In this document: positions 14,817 through 15,766 of the stretch, one piece after another
Position numbering within the stretch: position 1 is the first letter of the stretch
Layout of the letters: the number at the start of each line of letters is the position of its first letter
DNA from: Limnochordia bacterium
Lineage (GTDB): Bacteria; Bacillota; Limnochordia; Darwinibacteriales; DTU012
Length of the DNA: 15,766 nt
NCBI GenBank assembly: GCA_007116995.1
Contig: SKHL01000314.1
Location: forward strand, 1-15,766
Direction: 5' to 3'
The notes under the pieces: model-generated
The model's database searches: none
The model's input: the letters and a program-made list of their open reading frames with translations, nothing else
Told to the model about the DNA's origin: nothing
Translations under genes and position numbers: made by a program

Positions 14817-14924
14817 CTGTCTACAGTGACGCAGTGCTCTGTATATAGATGCTACCCTTGCACCGTGCCCATGTGGTCGAACTTCATTTTAATCTATTCG
14901 ATGGTGTTGCCACCGGTTGTTCGG

Positions 14925-15766
14925 CTACTCCCATTCAATGGTTGCTGGAGGTTTCGAGCTAATATCATAGGTCACTCGATTCACACCTTTTACTTCATTC
15001 ATGATCCGCCGACTTATTTGATCCAGTATTTCATAAGGCATACGGGCCCAATCCGCTGTCATACCGTCCTCACTAGCTACAGCCCGCAGGGCCACCACAT
15101 AGTCATAAGTTCGTTCATCGCCCATCACACCGACGGTTCTAGTGTTTGTTAAGATGGCAAAGGCCTGCCATATCTCCTGATATAGACCAGCTTTGCGGAT
15201 CTCTTCAATGTAGATAGCGTCCACTTCCCTGAGTAGATCCAAACGCTCCTTAGTTACTTCTCCCATCACTCGAATAGCAAGACCTGGTCCTGGAAACGGT
15301 TGCCGCCATACTATTTCTTCGGGTAGTCCTAATTCCTGTGCCAAAACCCGGACTTCATCCTTAAAGAGTGCCCGTAAGGGTTCTATTAATTTCAGCTGCA
15401 TATCTTCAGGCAGTCCACCAACATTATGATGAGACTTAATCACCGCAGCCTGGCTTGTGCCACTTTCAATCACATCTGGATAAAGCGTGCCTTGAACTAG
15501 ATACTGTACATCACCTAATTTAGCGGCTTCTTCTTCGAATACGCGAATAAATTCGTTGCCGATTCGCTTTCGTTTTTGTTCTGGATCGATGACTCCAGCC
15601 ATCTTACCGACGAACCGTTCACTGGCGTTGACATGAATCAAATTCATATTGAAGCCTTCCTGAAAGGTGGTGACCACCTGTTCAGACTCGTTCTTGCGCA
15701 TAAACCCATGATCTACATAAATGCAAGTTAACTGGGTACCGATTGCTCGATGGACCAATACAGCCG
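14925..15766 (-). CDS. guaA: GMP synthase (glutamine-hydrolysing), C-terminal part
   Basis: GuaA converts XMP to GMP using ATP and glutamine. About 280 codons up to the TAG at 14925-14927 are present; the 5' half (glutaminase domain and PP-loop) lies beyond the right edge. The visible part begins inside the ATP-pyrophosphatase domain, just after the PP-loop (H-R-A-I-G-T-Q-L-T-C-I-Y-V-D-H-G-F-M-R-K-N-E). It continues through Q-G-T-L-Y-P-D-V-I-E-S, I-K-S-H-H-N-V-G-G-L-P and P-F-P-G-P-G-L-A-I-R, and ends with the dimerisation domain signature V-T-Y-D-I-S-S-K-P-P-A-T-I-E-W-E. The TTG at 15756-15758 is only an internal leucine codon, not a start. No terminator is visible before hisZ, so guaA and the his genes may share transcripts. 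Confidence 0.97.
   Translation of the reverse strand, partial: AVLVHRAIGTQLTCIYVDHGFMRKNESEQVVTTFQEGFNMNLIHVNASERFVGKMAGVIDPEQKRKRIGNEFIRVFEEEAAKLGDVQYLVQGTLYPDVIESGTSQAAVIKSHHNVGGLPEDMQLKLIEPLRALFKDEVRVLAQELGLPEEIVWRQPFPGPGLAIRVMGEVTKERLDLLREVDAIYIEEIRKAGLYQEIWQAFAILTNTRTVGVMGDERTYDYVVALRAVASEDGMTADWARMPYEILDQISRRIMNEVKGVNRVTYDISSKPPATIEWE

Noticed and set aside
14676..15152. 158-codon plus-strand open frame across hisZ start, the gap and guaA end
   Set aside because: It covers conserved codons of hisZ and guaA on the other strand, shows no domain and has no convincing SD; it is an antisense shadow.
1..15766. CRISPR, insertion sequence, phage, toxin-antitoxin or defence system
   Set aside because: No repeat arrays, transposase motifs, terminal inverted repeats or unfamiliar gene cassettes were seen; every gap is under about 170 bp and every gene is a known core family.

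Overview
This window is a gene-dense stretch of core bacterial chromosome in which every supported gene lies on the minus strand. Mid-range GC by eye, strong purine-rich Shine-Dalgarno (SD) sites, frequent TTG/GTG starts, a HisZ plus short HisG pair, GatCAB, PcrA and an NAD-dependent ligase point to a Gram-positive Firmicute, most likely a clostridial (Peptococcaceae-like) organism. I cannot name the species.

In transcription order (high to low coordinates): the C-terminal half of guaA enters at the right edge. After a gap of about 120 bp comes a compact histidine cluster, hisZ-hisG-hisD-hisB-hisH-hisF-hisIE, whose last six genes abut or overlap by 0 to 4 nt. Two expected members are missing: hisC (usually between hisD and hisB) and hisA (usually between hisH and hisF). 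After a 168-bp gap comes a dacF-like D,D-carboxypeptidase with a C-terminal LysM domain. A 154-bp gap containing a good sigma-A promoter candidate precedes pcrA-ligA-gatC-gatA-gatB. The first codons of a probable lgt run off the left edge.

The genes form three functional blocks: purine and histidine biosynthesis (linked in metabolism because the histidine route yields AICAR, a purine intermediate); cell-wall trimming; and a DNA repair (PcrA helicase, LigA) plus tRNA-dependent amidation (GatCAB) block.

The SD sites imply annotated starts that differ from the longest open frame for hisZ, hisG, pcrA, gatC and gatB, and TTG starts for ligA and dacF. There are no stretches over 300 bp without a gene, and I see no RNA genes, CRISPR arrays, insertion sequences or phage genes. 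The signal least explained by ordinary annotation is the gap before dacF. It holds three local hairpins enclosed by a long inverted repeat whose 3' arm is the dacF SD and TTG start, so it may be a translation-controlling leader. Otherwise the region looks like ordinary housekeeping DNA.
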